The notes below the pieces were generated by a model. It was given only the letters and a program-made list of their open reading frames with translations. It had not been told where the DNA came from and did no database searches. 49,941 nucleotides of DNA, from positions 1 to 49,941 of the forward strand of contig JANJTJ010000065.1 of NCBI GenBank assembly GCA_024711145.1, read 5' to 3'. Positions within the stretch are counted from its first letter, which is position 1. Every line of letters begins with the position of its first letter. The translations under genes were made by a program, and so were the position numbers. Source of the stretch: Balneolales bacterium (GTDB lineage: Bacteria > Bacteroidota > Rhodothermia > Balneolales > HLUCCA01). Shown here one piece after another: positions 33,974-41,369 of the stretch.

Positions 33974-34545
33974 GCTTCAAAAAAGACGCCACCATCCTCT
34001 TCTGCGACATCCGCAATTTCACCTCCCTGTTCGACGACAAAGACCCCAACGAGGCCGTGGCCTTCGCCAACTCGGTACTCTCGGTATTGGGAGACACCGT
34101 GGAACAGCACGGAGGCGTGGTGGACCGTTTCACCGGTGACGGTTTCCTGGCCCATTTCGGCATCCTGGATGAGAGTGCCGACCACGCCCGGTCGGCTTGC
34201 CTGGCCGCCATCGCCCTGCGCGCCACCCTCAACGGCATCAACGCCCAACGCTACTTCAAAACCGAGTCGGTAGTGGGTATCGGCATCGGCATTCATTCCG
34301 GCCCCACCGCCTACGCCCGCATCCGCACCAGCCGCCTCGAACAGGACACCGTGCTCGGCGACACCGTGAACACCGCCGCACGCATCGAAGAACTCACCAA
34401 ACACTACCTGGTGGATGTGTTGCTCTCCGAAAACGCCTATCTCCGTGTGGCCGATTCGTTTAAATTCATGGAAATGGGAAGCCGGAAACTGCGCGGCAAA
34501 AAAGAGGACGCCCGCCTGTTCTGGCTCCTGCCCATGAACCTGTAA
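33970..34545 (+). CDS. Class III nucleotidyl cyclase (single catalytic domain)
   Basis: A 191-residue cyclase consisting of little more than the catalytic domain, acting as a dimer in the family. The first metal-binding Asp is in ATILFCDIRNFTSLF and the second in VVDRFTGDGFLAHFG. The LGDTVNTAARIEEL block has the transition-state residues. The usual base-recognising Lys before xxGD is Arg here, and the position normally Asp or Thr in class III is in QDTVLGD. The product could be cAMP or cGMP. The gene is coupled by ATGA to the synthetase-like gene upstream. No sensor domain is fused, so a partner protein may supply control. Confidence 0.9.
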   Translation: MSFKKDATILFCDIRNFTSLFDDKDPNEAVAFANSVLSVLGDTVEQHGGVVDRFTGDGFLAHFGILDESADHARSACLAAIALRATLNGINAQRYFKTESVVGIGIGIHSGPTAYARIRTSRLEQDTVLGDTVNTAARIEELTKHYLVDVLLSENAYLRVADSFKFMEMGSRKLRGKKEDARLFWLLPMNL

Positions 34546-34555
34546 GTCGAAGCCC

Positions 34556-34861
34556 ATGCGCATCACCATCGAAGACGGTCTCCAGATATCGCCCGAAGCC
34601 GCCGCACAACTCAAACAGCACGCCGACATGATCGAGTGCCAATGCCCCAACAAACTGTTGGACATCCTCGAGGTCGTGCGTGATTTCATCTCCTATACCG
34701 ACGAATGCATCGAAAAATATCCGGATGACCGCGACATCCACCGTTGGCTCAAATCTTCCGCCATCAACCTGGACCAACTCCTCAGCACCACCCTGGTGCA
34801 ACTGGCCCGCTACGAAGGCTTCATCAACGACGATAACCAGATCGTGGACCGCAAGGCCTGA
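34556..34861 (+). CDS. Small helical protein of unknown function beside the cyclase
   Basis: A 101-residue hydrophilic protein I do not recognise. It is mostly helical, with three cysteines in a distinctive arrangement (ADMIECQCPNKLLDILEVV, with CxC, and SYTDECIEKYPDD further on), and no signal peptide or membrane helix. It starts 10 bases after the cyclase stop and its TGA abuts the ATG of the following lipoprotein, so it is co-transcribed. A role as regulator or binding partner of the cyclase is an inference from position only. Confidence 0.75.
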   Translation: MRITIEDGLQISPEAAAQLKQHADMIECQCPNKLLDILEVVRDFISYTDECIEKYPDDRDIHRWLKSSAINLDQLLSTTLVQLARYEGFINDDNQIVDRKA

Positions 34862-35545
34862 ATGAGACTCCTCCTCGGCATAGCATGGGTCATCGTCCTA
34901 TCCGGCTGCGGAGTCGGCTCCGACGACGGCACCATCAACTACCGATCCAATACCCTCTTTTCGGAAGGTGATGGCGGATGGACCGCCGGTTTCGCCGATT
35001 ATCCGGTGGGGTTGTCCGAGAGCGACAGCCTGGACCACTATGCCTTCCGCTTTGGCATGGAACCGTTGCCCGAAGGCATCATTCCGGCCGGTACCGCATT
35101 CCGGCTCTCCAGCCACAACCGCAACGAGGACGTGTTCATGTACCTGGCCGGACGCTTGGGCGGCGTGGCGTCTTCGGTCAATTTCAGGGTACACCTGACC
35201 GTCGAATACGTGACCGATGCCACCGAAGAGCAACCGGTGTTTCTCAAAGTGGGTGCCACCACCAGCGAAATCCGCCCCCTGGCCGATTCCGGAATCTGGC
35301 GGTTGAATGTGGACAAGGGCAACCACGGAAATGCCGGATTCGAAACGGAGGTCCTCGGCCGTATCGGCATCAATACCACAACCGGAAGCTACCGGCGGGT
35401 GGTGCGGTCCACCACCACCGGTATTCGGGCCGCCAGCAGCCGCAATGGCAACATCTGGCTTTACGTAGGCACCGAAAGCGCCTATCCGGGCGTCACCGAC
35501 ATCTACATCACCCGAATCGACGCCCGTCTGGAGTGGGAACGCTGA
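34862..35545 (+). CDS. Predicted lipoprotein of unknown function
   Basis: A 227-residue exported protein with a lipobox-like LSGCGVG (Cys16) after a short signal peptide (MRLLLGIAWVIVLSGC). The mature part is beta-rich and lacks a named domain; two Trp residues (WTAGFADYPVGL; GIWRLNVDKGN) and a C-terminal TDIYITRIDARLEWER strand are seen. Its ATG directly follows the previous TGA and its own TGA overlaps the next ATG. It is probably an envelope protein of the long operon. Confidence 0.8.
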   Translation: MRLLLGIAWVIVLSGCGVGSDDGTINYRSNTLFSEGDGGWTAGFADYPVGLSESDSLDHYAFRFGMEPLPEGIIPAGTAFRLSSHNRNEDVFMYLAGRLGGVASSVNFRVHLTVEYVTDATEEQPVFLKVGATTSEIRPLADSGIWRLNVDKGNHGNAGFETEVLGRIGINTTTGSYRRVVRSTTTGIRAASSRNGNIWLYVGTESAYPGVTDIYITRIDARLEWER

Positions 35546-35967
35546 TGAAACCGAACTGGCAAACCTACCTGGCACATCTGGTCCTCATCGGTTTGGTGGC
35601 CCCTATGGCGGTATCGGTAGCCAGCGGCTTGACCGAATTGGTCTATGGGGGATTGGGTAGCGATTCCAACATGGATCCGGCCCTGGTGGGCCTCTGGGCG
35701 CTGTACGGCATGGCATATGGTTCCATAGCGGCCATACCAATGGCCGTGGCCTCGCTGCTGCTCTTCCGTCTGTTCGTGAAACACGGCATCACCGACCTGG
35801 CACCCTTCGCGGGTACCGGCCTGGTGGCCGGCGCCGCTGTGGCCGTACCCGGCGTGATCGCCAACGATCTGGCCGCCGAACCGCATATCCTCATCGCCGC
35901 GGCGGTCACCATCGCCCTGGGTGGCGGTTTCGGGCATATCTGCCACCGACTCTGGACCCGCGCATGA
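35545..35967 (+). CDS. Four-helix membrane protein of unknown function
   Basis: A 140-residue hydrophobic protein starting MKPNWQTYLAHLVLIGLVAP. Four likely membrane helices are seen, e.g. GMAYGSIAAIPMAVASLLLF and PHILIAAAVTIALGGGFGHI. Its ATG overlaps the lipoprotein stop (TGATG) and its stop overlaps the ATG of the following gene (ATGA). No family recognised. Confidence 0.75.
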   Translation: MKPNWQTYLAHLVLIGLVAPMAVSVASGLTELVYGGLGSDSNMDPALVGLWALYGMAYGSIAAIPMAVASLLLFRLFVKHGITDLAPFAGTGLVAGAAVAVPGVIANDLAAEPHILIAAAVTIALGGGFGHICHRLWTRA

Positions 35968-36464
35968 AATCCCTCCTGTTCGCCCTGCTGCTCCTGGCAC
36001 CCACCGCCGGCCAAAGCCAGGACATCCGCCGCCTGGAACCGGGTCAGGCTCCGGCACATGCCCAACTATCGCAGTTCGCATGGCTCACCGGCTATTGGGT
36101 AGGTTCGGGCCTGGGCGGACGCAGCGAGGAACTGTGGATGCCCGCGGCCGACAGCTCCATGGCGGGAATCTTCCGCCAGTACCGAGGCGATGGGCTCTGG
36201 TTCAGCGAATACATGATGATTACCTCGGTAGGCGGCGCAGGTACCCGGGTCCGACTCAAACATTTCAATAGGGACGGTTCACCTTGGGAAGAAAAAGACC
36301 GTTGGGTAGAATTCCCCCTCGTAGCGGTGGAACCCCACACCGCCTGGTTCAACGGCCTCACCTACCACCGCTCGGGCGACACCCTGACCGTGAAACTGGC
36401 TTTCCGGAACGCACAAGGGCCCACCGTGGAGACCTTCACCTTCCACCGGCAGTCGTTGGACTGA
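35964..36464 (+). CDS. Exported DUF6265-like protein
   Basis: A 166-residue protein with a signal peptide (MKSLLFALLLLAPTAGQSQ). The mature part reads FAWLTGYWVGSGLGGRSEELW, then PAADSSMAGIFRQYRGDGLWF, matching the pattern of DUF6265 proteins (W-L-x-G-x-W and MxG-x-R blocks), beta-barrel (lipocalin-like) domains of unknown ligand. The late segments LTYHRSGDTLTVKLAF and VETFTFHRQ fit the same fold. ATGA overlap with the membrane gene upstream; three bases to the pentapeptide gene downstream. Confidence 0.82.
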   Translation: MKSLLFALLLLAPTAGQSQDIRRLEPGQAPAHAQLSQFAWLTGYWVGSGLGGRSEELWMPAADSSMAGIFRQYRGDGLWFSEYMMITSVGGAGTRVRLKHFNRDGSPWEEKDRWVEFPLVAVEPHTAWFNGLTYHRSGDTLTVKLAFRNAQGPTVETFTFHRQSLD

Positions 36465-36467
36465 GCC

Positions 36468-37037
36468 ATGAGTCTCTTTCACGACGATCGCATCTTTCGC
36501 AAACGCGATTTCCGCACCGATTCCCCCGAACCAGGCGAATACACCGCCTGCACGTTCGAAGACTGCGTGTTCGCCGGGGTGGATCTTTCCGACCTGCGCT
36601 TTGTGGAATGCGTGTTCCGCCGCTGCGACCTCAGCAACACCAAACTCTATCGCACTTCGCTGCGCGAGGTCCGTTTCGAAGCCTGCAAGATGCTCGGTTT
36701 GCGCCTCGACAGCGCACACGCCTTCGGGTTATCGATAGCAGCGGAAACCTGCATGCTCGACCACGGCGTGTTCCACAAGGTCAACCTCGGGAAATCGACC
36801 TTCCACGCCTGCAGCTTCCAAAGCGCCGATTTCACGGAATGCCTGGCTGAAGGCGCCGTGCTTCGGAACTGCACCTTGACCGGCGCCGATTTCACCGGTG
36901 CGCGGTTGGTGAACGCCGACCTGCGCGGAAGTACCGGTTTCGCGGCCGACCCCCGTACCACCGCCGTGCAGGGGTTGCGCCTGGATGCCGACCAACTGCC
37001 GGGATTGGTGGCGGCTTTCGGCGTGCGGGTGGGGTGA
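36468..37037 (+). CDS. Pentapeptide-repeat protein
   Basis: A 189-residue right-handed beta-helix protein built of A(D/N)Lxx-type repeats. Runs such as FEDCVFAGVDLSDLRFVE, CVFRRCDLSNTKLYRTSLRE and ADFTGARLVNADLRG have Leu or Phe every fifth residue, with a short break near residues 85-110. There is no signal peptide. The size is close to the Qnr/MfpA gyrase-protecting proteins, but not all pentapeptide proteins act on gyrase and none of the diagnostic loops can be confirmed here. It is the last gene of the long operon and converges on the flavin reductase gene with four bases between stops. Confidence 0.88.
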   Translation: MSLFHDDRIFRKRDFRTDSPEPGEYTACTFEDCVFAGVDLSDLRFVECVFRRCDLSNTKLYRTSLREVRFEACKMLGLRLDSAHAFGLSIAAETCMLDHGVFHKVNLGKSTFHACSFQSADFTECLAEGAVLRNCTLTGADFTGARLVNADLRGSTGFAADPRTTAVQGLRLDADQLPGLVAAFGVRVG

Positions 37038-37041
37038 TTCC

Positions 37042-37659
37042 CTAACCCGGCCGCTCGAGCTCGAAGACCTCGCCCAGGCGCACCCAAGAGCTGCCCGCCA
37101 GGCGCGCCACGGGTGCCAGCCGTTTCGCATCCACCCGGGTGCCGTCCAGCAGGTCGGCATCCAGATGCGCCAGTACCACCTCCACGAACATGGCGTCGCT
37201 GCCACCTTCTCCGGCTCCGATCTCCAGGGTCTTCCACAACCGGCATTCGAAGGCGGCTTTGGCCCCTTTGATGCGGAACGGTCTCACCCGCTCGCTGGCT
37301 ACGGTCTCCAAACCGGCCAAGGCGAATTCGTCCACGCCGTGGTCGTATTTCCCGCTGGCCCGGTTGGCGGCCTCGGCCAACTCCTCGGTGCAGATGTGTA
37401 CCACGCATTCGCCGGTTTCCGCCAGATTGCGGACCGTATCCTTCAACTCCTTATCCCGCTTGTACTTGAGCGGGAAAAAGGCCAACACCATGGGGTCGTA
37501 GGCGGCCACGGTGAAGAAGCTGAAGGGCGCCAGGTTGGGCCGCCCGTCGGCACTGAGGGTGCTTACCACGGCGATGGGCCGCGGTATGACGGTGCCGGTG
37601 AGGATCTTGTAGCGGTCTTTGGGCGGCACCGCGGCCGGATCGAACCGCACCTCAGGCAT
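37042..37659 (-). CDS. Flavin reductase-like domain protein
   Basis: A 205-residue cytosolic FMN-binding protein of the flavin reductase family (split-barrel fold). Seen: ILTGTVIPRPIAVVSTLSAD, LAPFSFFTVAAYDPMVLAF, the family's SGKYDHGVDEFALAGL, and DAMFVEVVLAHLDADLL near the end. It is last in the hppD-hmgA unit and starts eight bases inside hmgA. It might supply reduced flavin to an unlinked monooxygenase or detoxify quinones; the link to tyrosine catabolism is by position. Confidence 0.9.
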   Translation of the reverse strand: MPEVRFDPAAVPPKDRYKILTGTVIPRPIAVVSTLSADGRPNLAPFSFFTVAAYDPMVLAFFPLKYKRDKELKDTVRNLAETGECVVHICTEELAEAANRASGKYDHGVDEFALAGLETVASERVRPFRIKGAKAAFECRLWKTLEIGAGEGGSDAMFVEVVLAHLDADLLDGTRVDAKRLAPVARLAGSSWVRLGEVFELERPG

Positions 37660-38809
37660 GGTCGATCCAGGAATAGGGATAATGGCCGTCGTCCAGGTCG
37701 CGGGCGGCCTCGGTGAGATGCAACGGATGGAAGGTGTCCACCATCACCGCATACTCCTCGGTGGCTTCTTTCCCGATGCTTTTCTCCACGGTGCCCGGAT
37801 GCGGCCCGTGCGGAATGCCCCCGGGATGATGCGTGAGCGAGGCCAGATCCACCCCTTTCCGGCTCATGAACTGCCCTTCCACGTAATAGAGCACCTCGTC
37901 GGAGTCCACGTTGGAATGGTTGTAGGGCGCCGGAATGGCCAAAGGATGGTAGTCGTACTTGCGCGGACAGAAACTGCAGACCACATAGTTCGGCGCGTCG
38001 AAGGTCTGATGCACCGGCGGCGGCTGGTGCACCCGACCCGTGATGGGCTCGAAATCCTTCATGTTGAAGGCGTAGGGGTAGAGGTAGCCGTCCCACCCGA
38101 CCACATCGAAGGGATGATGCGGGAAAAAGTAGTGGTGGTACCGCCCCTGTTTGCGGATGCGGACCTCGTATTCGCCCCGCTCGTCGATGGTGAGGGGCAT
38201 TTCCGGCCGACGGATGTCGCGCTCGCAGAAGGGACTGTTCTCCATGAACTGCCCCAATTTGCTCAGGTAGCGCTTGGGAATGCCGATGGGTCCGGTGGAA
38301 TCCAACGCCAGCATGCGGTTCTCCGTGGTATGGAACACCAGCCGGTAGGTGGTACCCCGGGGAATGACCAGGTAATCGAACGGCCCGAACGGCAGCGCGC
38401 CGAACACGCTTTCCAACACGCCCTCCCCTTCGTGGATGAAGAGCAGTTCGTCGTGTTCCCCGTTGCGGTAGAACCAGGGCATGGGCTCGGTGGGCCGGCA
38501 CAGCGAAAGCTGCACGTCGTTGTTGTAGAGCAGCACGGTGCGGCCGGTAACCGGGTCGCCCCCGGCGGGAATCTTGCCTCCCAGGATGTGGTGATGGCGC
38601 AGCAGCCCTTCCTTCCAGGGTTTGATGACGATTTCCGCACCGGGTTCCACGCGGCTCACGGTGGTCGGCGGATGGATATGGTACAGCAGCGAGGAGCTGC
38701 CGCTGAAGCCTTCCGCCCCGAACAACTCTTCGGAATACAGGCTGCCGTCGGGTTTGCGGAACTGGGTGTGCCGCTTGTGCGGCACCTGGCCCAACTGGTG
38801 GTAGATCAT
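37652..38809 (-). CDS. hmgA: Homogentisate 1,2-dioxygenase
   Basis: A 385-residue non-haem iron dioxygenase that opens the ring of homogentisate to give maleylacetoacetate. Family blocks include HTQFRKPDGSLYSEELFGAEG, VVGWDGYLYPYAFNMKDF, and the iron site in PYNHSNVDSDEVLYYVEG and HHPGGIPHGPHPG (His and Glu ligands). The length is slightly shorter than the human enzyme (445), as usual for bacterial members. The ATG overlaps the hppD stop (ATGA) and the flavin reductase gene follows. Catabolic role and coupling to hppD are clear. Confidence 0.96.
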   Translation of the reverse strand: MIYHQLGQVPHKRHTQFRKPDGSLYSEELFGAEGFSGSSSLLYHIHPPTTVSRVEPGAEIVIKPWKEGLLRHHHILGGKIPAGGDPVTGRTVLLYNNDVQLSLCRPTEPMPWFYRNGEHDELLFIHEGEGVLESVFGALPFGPFDYLVIPRGTTYRLVFHTTENRMLALDSTGPIGIPKRYLSKLGQFMENSPFCERDIRRPEMPLTIDERGEYEVRIRKQGRYHHYFFPHHPFDVVGWDGYLYPYAFNMKDFEPITGRVHQPPPVHQTFDAPNYVVCSFCPRKYDYHPLAIPAPYNHSNVDSDEVLYYVEGQFMSRKGVDLASLTHHPGGIPHGPHPGTVEKSIGKEATEEYAVMVDTFHPLHLTEAARDLDDGHYPYSWIDHA

Positions 38810-39945
38810 AGGTTCCCCCGGCGGTCCTGCTCGCGTTCGATGGCTTCGAACAGGGCTTTGAAATTGCCGACGCCGAACCCGCGGGCCCCTTTGCGCTGGA
38901 TGATCTCGAAGAAGAGGGTGGGCCGGTCGCCAACGGGTTTGGTGAAGATCTGCAGCAGATACCCCTCATCGTCCCGATCCACCAGAATGCCCAACCGTTC
39001 CAGTTCGGCAATGGGCTCGTCGATCTTGCCCACCCGTTCCTCCAGGGTGCGGTAGTAGGTGGTGGGCACGGTGAGGAACTCGATGCCGTTGGCCTGCAGG
39101 GCTTTCACGGTGGCGATGATGTCGGGCGTGAGCAAGGCCACGTGTTGCACACCGGGACCCCCGTAATAATCCAGATACTCCTGGATCTGCGATTTCCTGC
39201 GGCCTTCGGCCGGCTCGTTGATGGGGAATTTGATCATGCCCCGGCCACCGGCCATCACTTTCGACATGAGGGCCGAATATTCGGTGGCGATGTCGTTGTC
39301 GTCGAAATGGATGTATTGGTTGAAGCCCATCACGTCGCGGTAGAAGGCCACCCATTTCTCCATGGCGCCCAGTTCCACGTTGCCCACGCAATGGTCCACG
39401 AACTGGATACCCACAGGCTCCACCTTCAGGCGGCTTTCGCGGGGTTGGTACCCCGGCATGTGCAAGCCGTGGTAGCGGCTGCGGTCCACGAAACTGTGCA
39501 GGGTGTCGCCATAGGTGTAGATGGCGGCTTTCATGAAGGTGCCGTGCTCGTCGGTGAACGCGGTGGGTTCCAAGGCGGGTTTGGCGCCCCGTTTCACGGT
39601 TTCGCGGAAGGCGCGCTCCACATCGGTGACCGCCATGGAGATGTCGCGGATGCCGTCGCCATGGATGCGGATCCATTCGGCGATGGGCGAATCGCCCGTG
39701 AGCGGACTGGTGATCACCAGGCGGATGTTGCCTTGTTCGAGCACCCAGCTGGCCCGGTCGCGCACGCCGGTCTCCAACCCGGCATAGGCGGTCAGGGTGA
39801 AACCGAACACGGTCTGGTAGTAATGTGCGGCCTGCTTGCCGTTGGCCGCATACAGTTCGATGCAGTCGATATCCACCAGGCCCAGGTGGTCTTCATACGC
39901 CGCTTCAAGCGGCCGTTCGATGATGACGGATTTGTCGATGAGCAT
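38806..39945 (-). CDS. hppD: 4-hydroxyphenylpyruvate dioxygenase
   Basis: A 379-residue iron(II) enzyme converting 4-hydroxyphenylpyruvate to homogentisate. Two VOC-type halves are seen: DCIELYAANGKQAAHYYQTVFGF at the start and the iron site in the second half, with His in QFVDHCVGNV, His in PGVQHVALLTPDI and Glu in LFFEIIQRKG. The segment FGVGNFKALFEAIEREQ near the C-terminus is also diagnostic. The start MLIDKSVIIERPLEAAYEDH follows the Shine-Dalgarno-like GAGGAAAT. A LacI/cre-like palindrome lies just upstream. First gene of the tyrosine catabolic unit. Confidence 0.97.
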   Translation of the reverse strand: MLIDKSVIIERPLEAAYEDHLGLVDIDCIELYAANGKQAAHYYQTVFGFTLTAYAGLETGVRDRASWVLEQGNIRLVITSPLTGDSPIAEWIRIHGDGIRDISMAVTDVERAFRETVKRGAKPALEPTAFTDEHGTFMKAAIYTYGDTLHSFVDRSRYHGLHMPGYQPRESRLKVEPVGIQFVDHCVGNVELGAMEKWVAFYRDVMGFNQYIHFDDNDIATEYSALMSKVMAGGRGMIKFPINEPAEGRRKSQIQEYLDYYGGPGVQHVALLTPDIIATVKALQANGIEFLTVPTTYYRTLEERVGKIDEPIAELERLGILVDRDDEGYLLQIFTKPVGDRPTLFFEIIQRKGARGFGVGNFKALFEAIEREQDRRGNL

Positions 39946-39958
39946 GGGATTTCCTCGT

Positions 39959-39974
39959 TGAAAGCGCTTTTTCA
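39959..39974. promoter_or_regulatory. LacI/cre-like operator before hppD
   Basis: TGAAAGCGCTTTTTCA, a near-perfect palindrome centred on GCGC, 13 bases before the hppD ATG in gene orientation. Its first 13 bases are identical to the reverse complement of a site before phhA (44210-44222). The form matches LacI-family (CcpA-type cre) operators. Confidence 0.6.
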
Positions 39975-40043
39975 GGGATTATGACCGGAATATCGGGAGA
40001 AATTTCCGGCCTCCCGATGCTTGCATGGAAGGCTTCGGGGCCG

Positions 40044-40051
40044 CATCTTTG
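40044..40051 (+). promoter_or_regulatory. -7-like box seven bases before the M23 gene start
   Basis: CATCTTTG, one base from TAnnTTTG, followed by CAACGCC and the ATG at 40059. Confidence 0.4.
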
Positions 40052-40058
40052 CAACGCC

Positions 40059-41369
40059 ATGAATTACAACCCTTTACGGGGGTTGGTGATGGGTCTCGGG
40101 ATGGTGGTCGTGTCGTCCTGTTCCTATGTGCCCGACACCTCCTTCTTTACCCGAACCGTCCCGGTGTCCGAGGTCGCGCCTACCGAAGTGGGAGAGCGCG
40201 ATGCCTACGGGATGCCGATCGACGCCTATGAGATCACCACGCGCGACGTGCGCCGCAACGAGACCCTGGGTGGCATCCTGGCCGACCTGGGTTACGATGC
40301 GCCTACCGCTTCCGCCGTGGTTGCCGCCGCCGACGGTGTCTTCAACGTGCGCCGCATAGCCCCCGGCAACACCATCACCCAATACATTCCCAACGATCCG
40401 GCCACACACCCGACCTTGTTGGTCTATTCGGCCTCGGCAACGGAGTATGTGGTGTTCCAAACCGCTCCGGAAATCAAGGTGTCGCGGGCCGAACGGGAAG
40501 TGGAGGTGCGCAGCCGCCAGTTGGAGGGTGAAATCTCCGGTTCACTGTATGAAACGCTCATGGGCCTGGGCGCCACGCCGGCTCTGGCCGTATCCTTGTC
40601 GGAAGTGTTCGCCTGGCAGATCGACTTCTACCGCATCCAACGTGGCGACCGCTTCACGGTCCTGTTCGAAGAAGAGACCCTGGACGGAAAATCGTTGGGG
40701 GTCAAGCGCATCACATCGGCCACCTTCACCCACATAGGCAAAGAGTACACGGCCTTCCATTTCGAGCAGGACGGGCGCAGCGGCTATTTCGACATCGAAG
40801 GGAACTCCCTGAAAAAAGCTTTCCTGAAAGCACCATTGGCCTTCAGCCGCATCTCGTCGCGGTTCACCAACCGCCGTTTCCACCCCATCCTGCGGCGCAA
40901 CATCCCGCATCATGGCACCGATTACGCCGCACCCAGCGGCACCCCCATCCGCGCTGTGGGCGACGCCGTGGTGCTCCGAGCCGGGTACGACTCCCGCAAC
41001 GGCAACTGGGTGAAACTGCGCCACAACGGTACCTACGAAACCGGATACCTGCACATGAGCCGCATCGCGCCGGGTGTGCGTGCCGGCTCCACGGTTTCCC
41101 AAGGGCAGATCATCGGCTACGTGGGCAGCACCGGCCTGGCCACCGGGCCCCACCTGTGCTACCGGTTCTGGGTGAACGGCCAACCGGCCGATCCCTACCG
41201 GGTGGAAACGCCGAACGGCGATCCCGTGGCTCCCGAGCATCGGGCCGCCTTCATGGCACATCGGACGGCCGAATACGCCCGCCTGACCCGCAAGGGCGTG
41301 CCGGCCTTGGCCCTCATGCCCACCTTCGTTCCCTTCCCGGACGGCAAACCGCTTACCGCGGCGCCGTAA
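40059..41369 (+). CDS. M23-family (LytM) metallopeptidase lipoprotein
   Basis: A 436-residue envelope protein with a lipobox-like VVVSSC (Cys21) after the signal peptide. Residues 60-220 resemble the OapA/LysM-like N-terminal region of MepM-type endopeptidases; the C-terminal M23 domain starts near FHPILRRNIPHHGTDYAAP, giving the HxxxD zinc motif. The second zinc motif, usually HxH, is PHLCYRFW here, with Cys for the second His. It should cut or regulate cutting of peptidoglycan cross-links if the metal site is still functional. The ATG at 40059 is used because the frame from 39981 adds residues without a signal. It overlaps rimO by 17 bases. Confidence 0.87.
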   Translation: MNYNPLRGLVMGLGMVVVSSCSYVPDTSFFTRTVPVSEVAPTEVGERDAYGMPIDAYEITTRDVRRNETLGGILADLGYDAPTASAVVAAADGVFNVRRIAPGNTITQYIPNDPATHPTLLVYSASATEYVVFQTAPEIKVSRAEREVEVRSRQLEGEISGSLYETLMGLGATPALAVSLSEVFAWQIDFYRIQRGDRFTVLFEEETLDGKSLGVKRITSATFTHIGKEYTAFHFEQDGRSGYFDIEGNSLKKAFLKAPLAFSRISSRFTNRRFHPILRRNIPHHGTDYAAPSGTPIRAVGDAVVLRAGYDSRNGNWVKLRHNGTYETGYLHMSRIAPGVRAGSTVSQGQIIGYVGSTGLATGPHLCYRFWVNGQPADPYRVETPNGDPVAPEHRAAFMAHRTAEYARLTRKGVPALALMPTFVPFPDGKPLTAAP

